This document shows, in pieces, positions 63,709 to 64,000 of a stretch of DNA of 64,000 bases. Every line of letters starts with the position of its first letter. Position 1 is the first letter of the stretch. Source of the stretch: Talaromyces rugulosus (Eukaryota; Ascomycota; Eurotiomycetes; Eurotiales; Trichocomaceae); NCBI RefSeq assembly GCF_013368755.1, contig NC_049565.1:620001-684000 (forward strand), in the 5' to 3' direction. Made by a program: the position numbers and the translations under genes. The notes under the pieces are model-generated. The model was not told the origin of the DNA, searched no databases, and was given only the letters and a program-made list of their open reading frames with translations.

Positions 63709-64000
63709 ATGGATCAACGACAGCAATATATTCCACCACCTCCTCCAAGACCATCAACACAACGACATGGTTTATTCCCTCCACCGCCACTAGGGCCGCC
63801 CCCCTCCGCCTATCCAGGGTCGAACCAATGGCCAATATGGCCACCTCCTCCGCCGATGATTCACCCGTCTCTAATCCCTTCGAACCAAACGTACGGCCGT
63901 CAACAATCCACTCCATTGTCAATTCCCATCCAACCTATCCCACCTCCGCAATCTGAAGTACTGCCATTAACTTCGCCTACATATATACTTGTTGGAGCAT
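63709..64000 (+). CDS. Proline-rich protein, N-terminal part (3' partial)
   Basis: ATG 63709 opens MDQRQQYIPPPPPRPSTQRH, GLFPPPPLGPPPSAYPGSNQ and WPIWPPPPPMIHPSLIPSNQ, and runs off the window after LPLTSPTYILVGA. Pro, Gln and Ser dominate, so this is a disordered N-terminal region, as found before the folded domain of many mould regulators. The domain itself is outside, so no function can be given. Overlapping frames on both strands are weaker than this one. Confidence 0.6.
   Translation, partial: MDQRQQYIPPPPPRPSTQRHGLFPPPPLGPPPSAYPGSNQWPIWPPPPPMIHPSLIPSNQTYGRQQSTPLSIPIQPIPPPQSEVLPLTSPTYILVGA

Noticed and set aside
63684..63956. Plus-strand frame of 90 codons, Thr/Ser-rich
   Set aside because: The overlapping frame from ATG 63709 gives a coherent proline-rich protein, which better explains the CCN-rich sequence.

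Overview
The window looks like an accessory, repeat-rich region of a filamentous ascomycete (Pezizomycotina; an Aspergillus/Penicillium-like or related mould is my inference). Protein genes have short GT-AG introns of about 38-73 bases, there are nucleoside phosphorylase-NACHT-WD40 proteins typical of moulds, a fungal-type monomodular NRPS, and many retroelement and Tc1/mariner relics. Their stop codons can mostly be explained by C:G to T:A changes of the kind made by RIP. No rRNA, tRNA or CRISPR was recognised.

Layout. 1-7.4 kb: the C-terminal half of an ABCC (MRP) exporter (plus strand) converges on a complete C-A-T-C NRPS (minus strand), with an adenylation-domain relic beyond it. 7.4-20 kb: gene-poor DNA with a MITE, solo TIRs, a Helitron relic and a gag-only Ty3/gypsy ORF. 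21.9-27.4 kb: NLR copy A (PNP, NACHT, truncated WD40) fused to a broken Myb-like gene. 27.8-35.5 kb: a small two-exon gene, an intact six-exon Ulp1/C48-type protease gene, a PD-(D/E)XK-like pseudogene and a JmjC-like pseudogene. 36.9-46 kb: small orphan genes, a ferric reductase relic in two opposed halves, a RIP-damaged gag, a solo LTR and a RIP-damaged TPR array. 46.5-52.9 kb: a secreted lysozyme-like gene, then a segment with inverted ends holding a dead mariner transposase and a secreted-protein gene. 53.2-60.5 kb: the most striking object. 60.5-64 kb: orphan genes and the start of a proline-rich protein.

The main result is a 6.9-kb segment (53410-60337) bounded by about 80-base inverted terminal repeats. 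It sits at a duplicated TA exactly inside an LTR, whose two halves lie on either side; a second, uninterrupted copy of this LTR at 44514-44893 shows the empty site. The segment carries a truncated mariner transposase, a broken gene of an unnamed fungal family, and a complete-length PNP plus NACHT-WD40 immune-receptor-like unit (NLR copy B) with six nearly identical WD40 repeats. NLR copy A, 28 kb away, lies downstream of the same transposon end in the same relative orientation, so the receptor seems to travel as transposon cargo. Both copies are damaged now: A by a 110-base deletion and loss of its 3' end, B by a one-base frameshift in NACHT.
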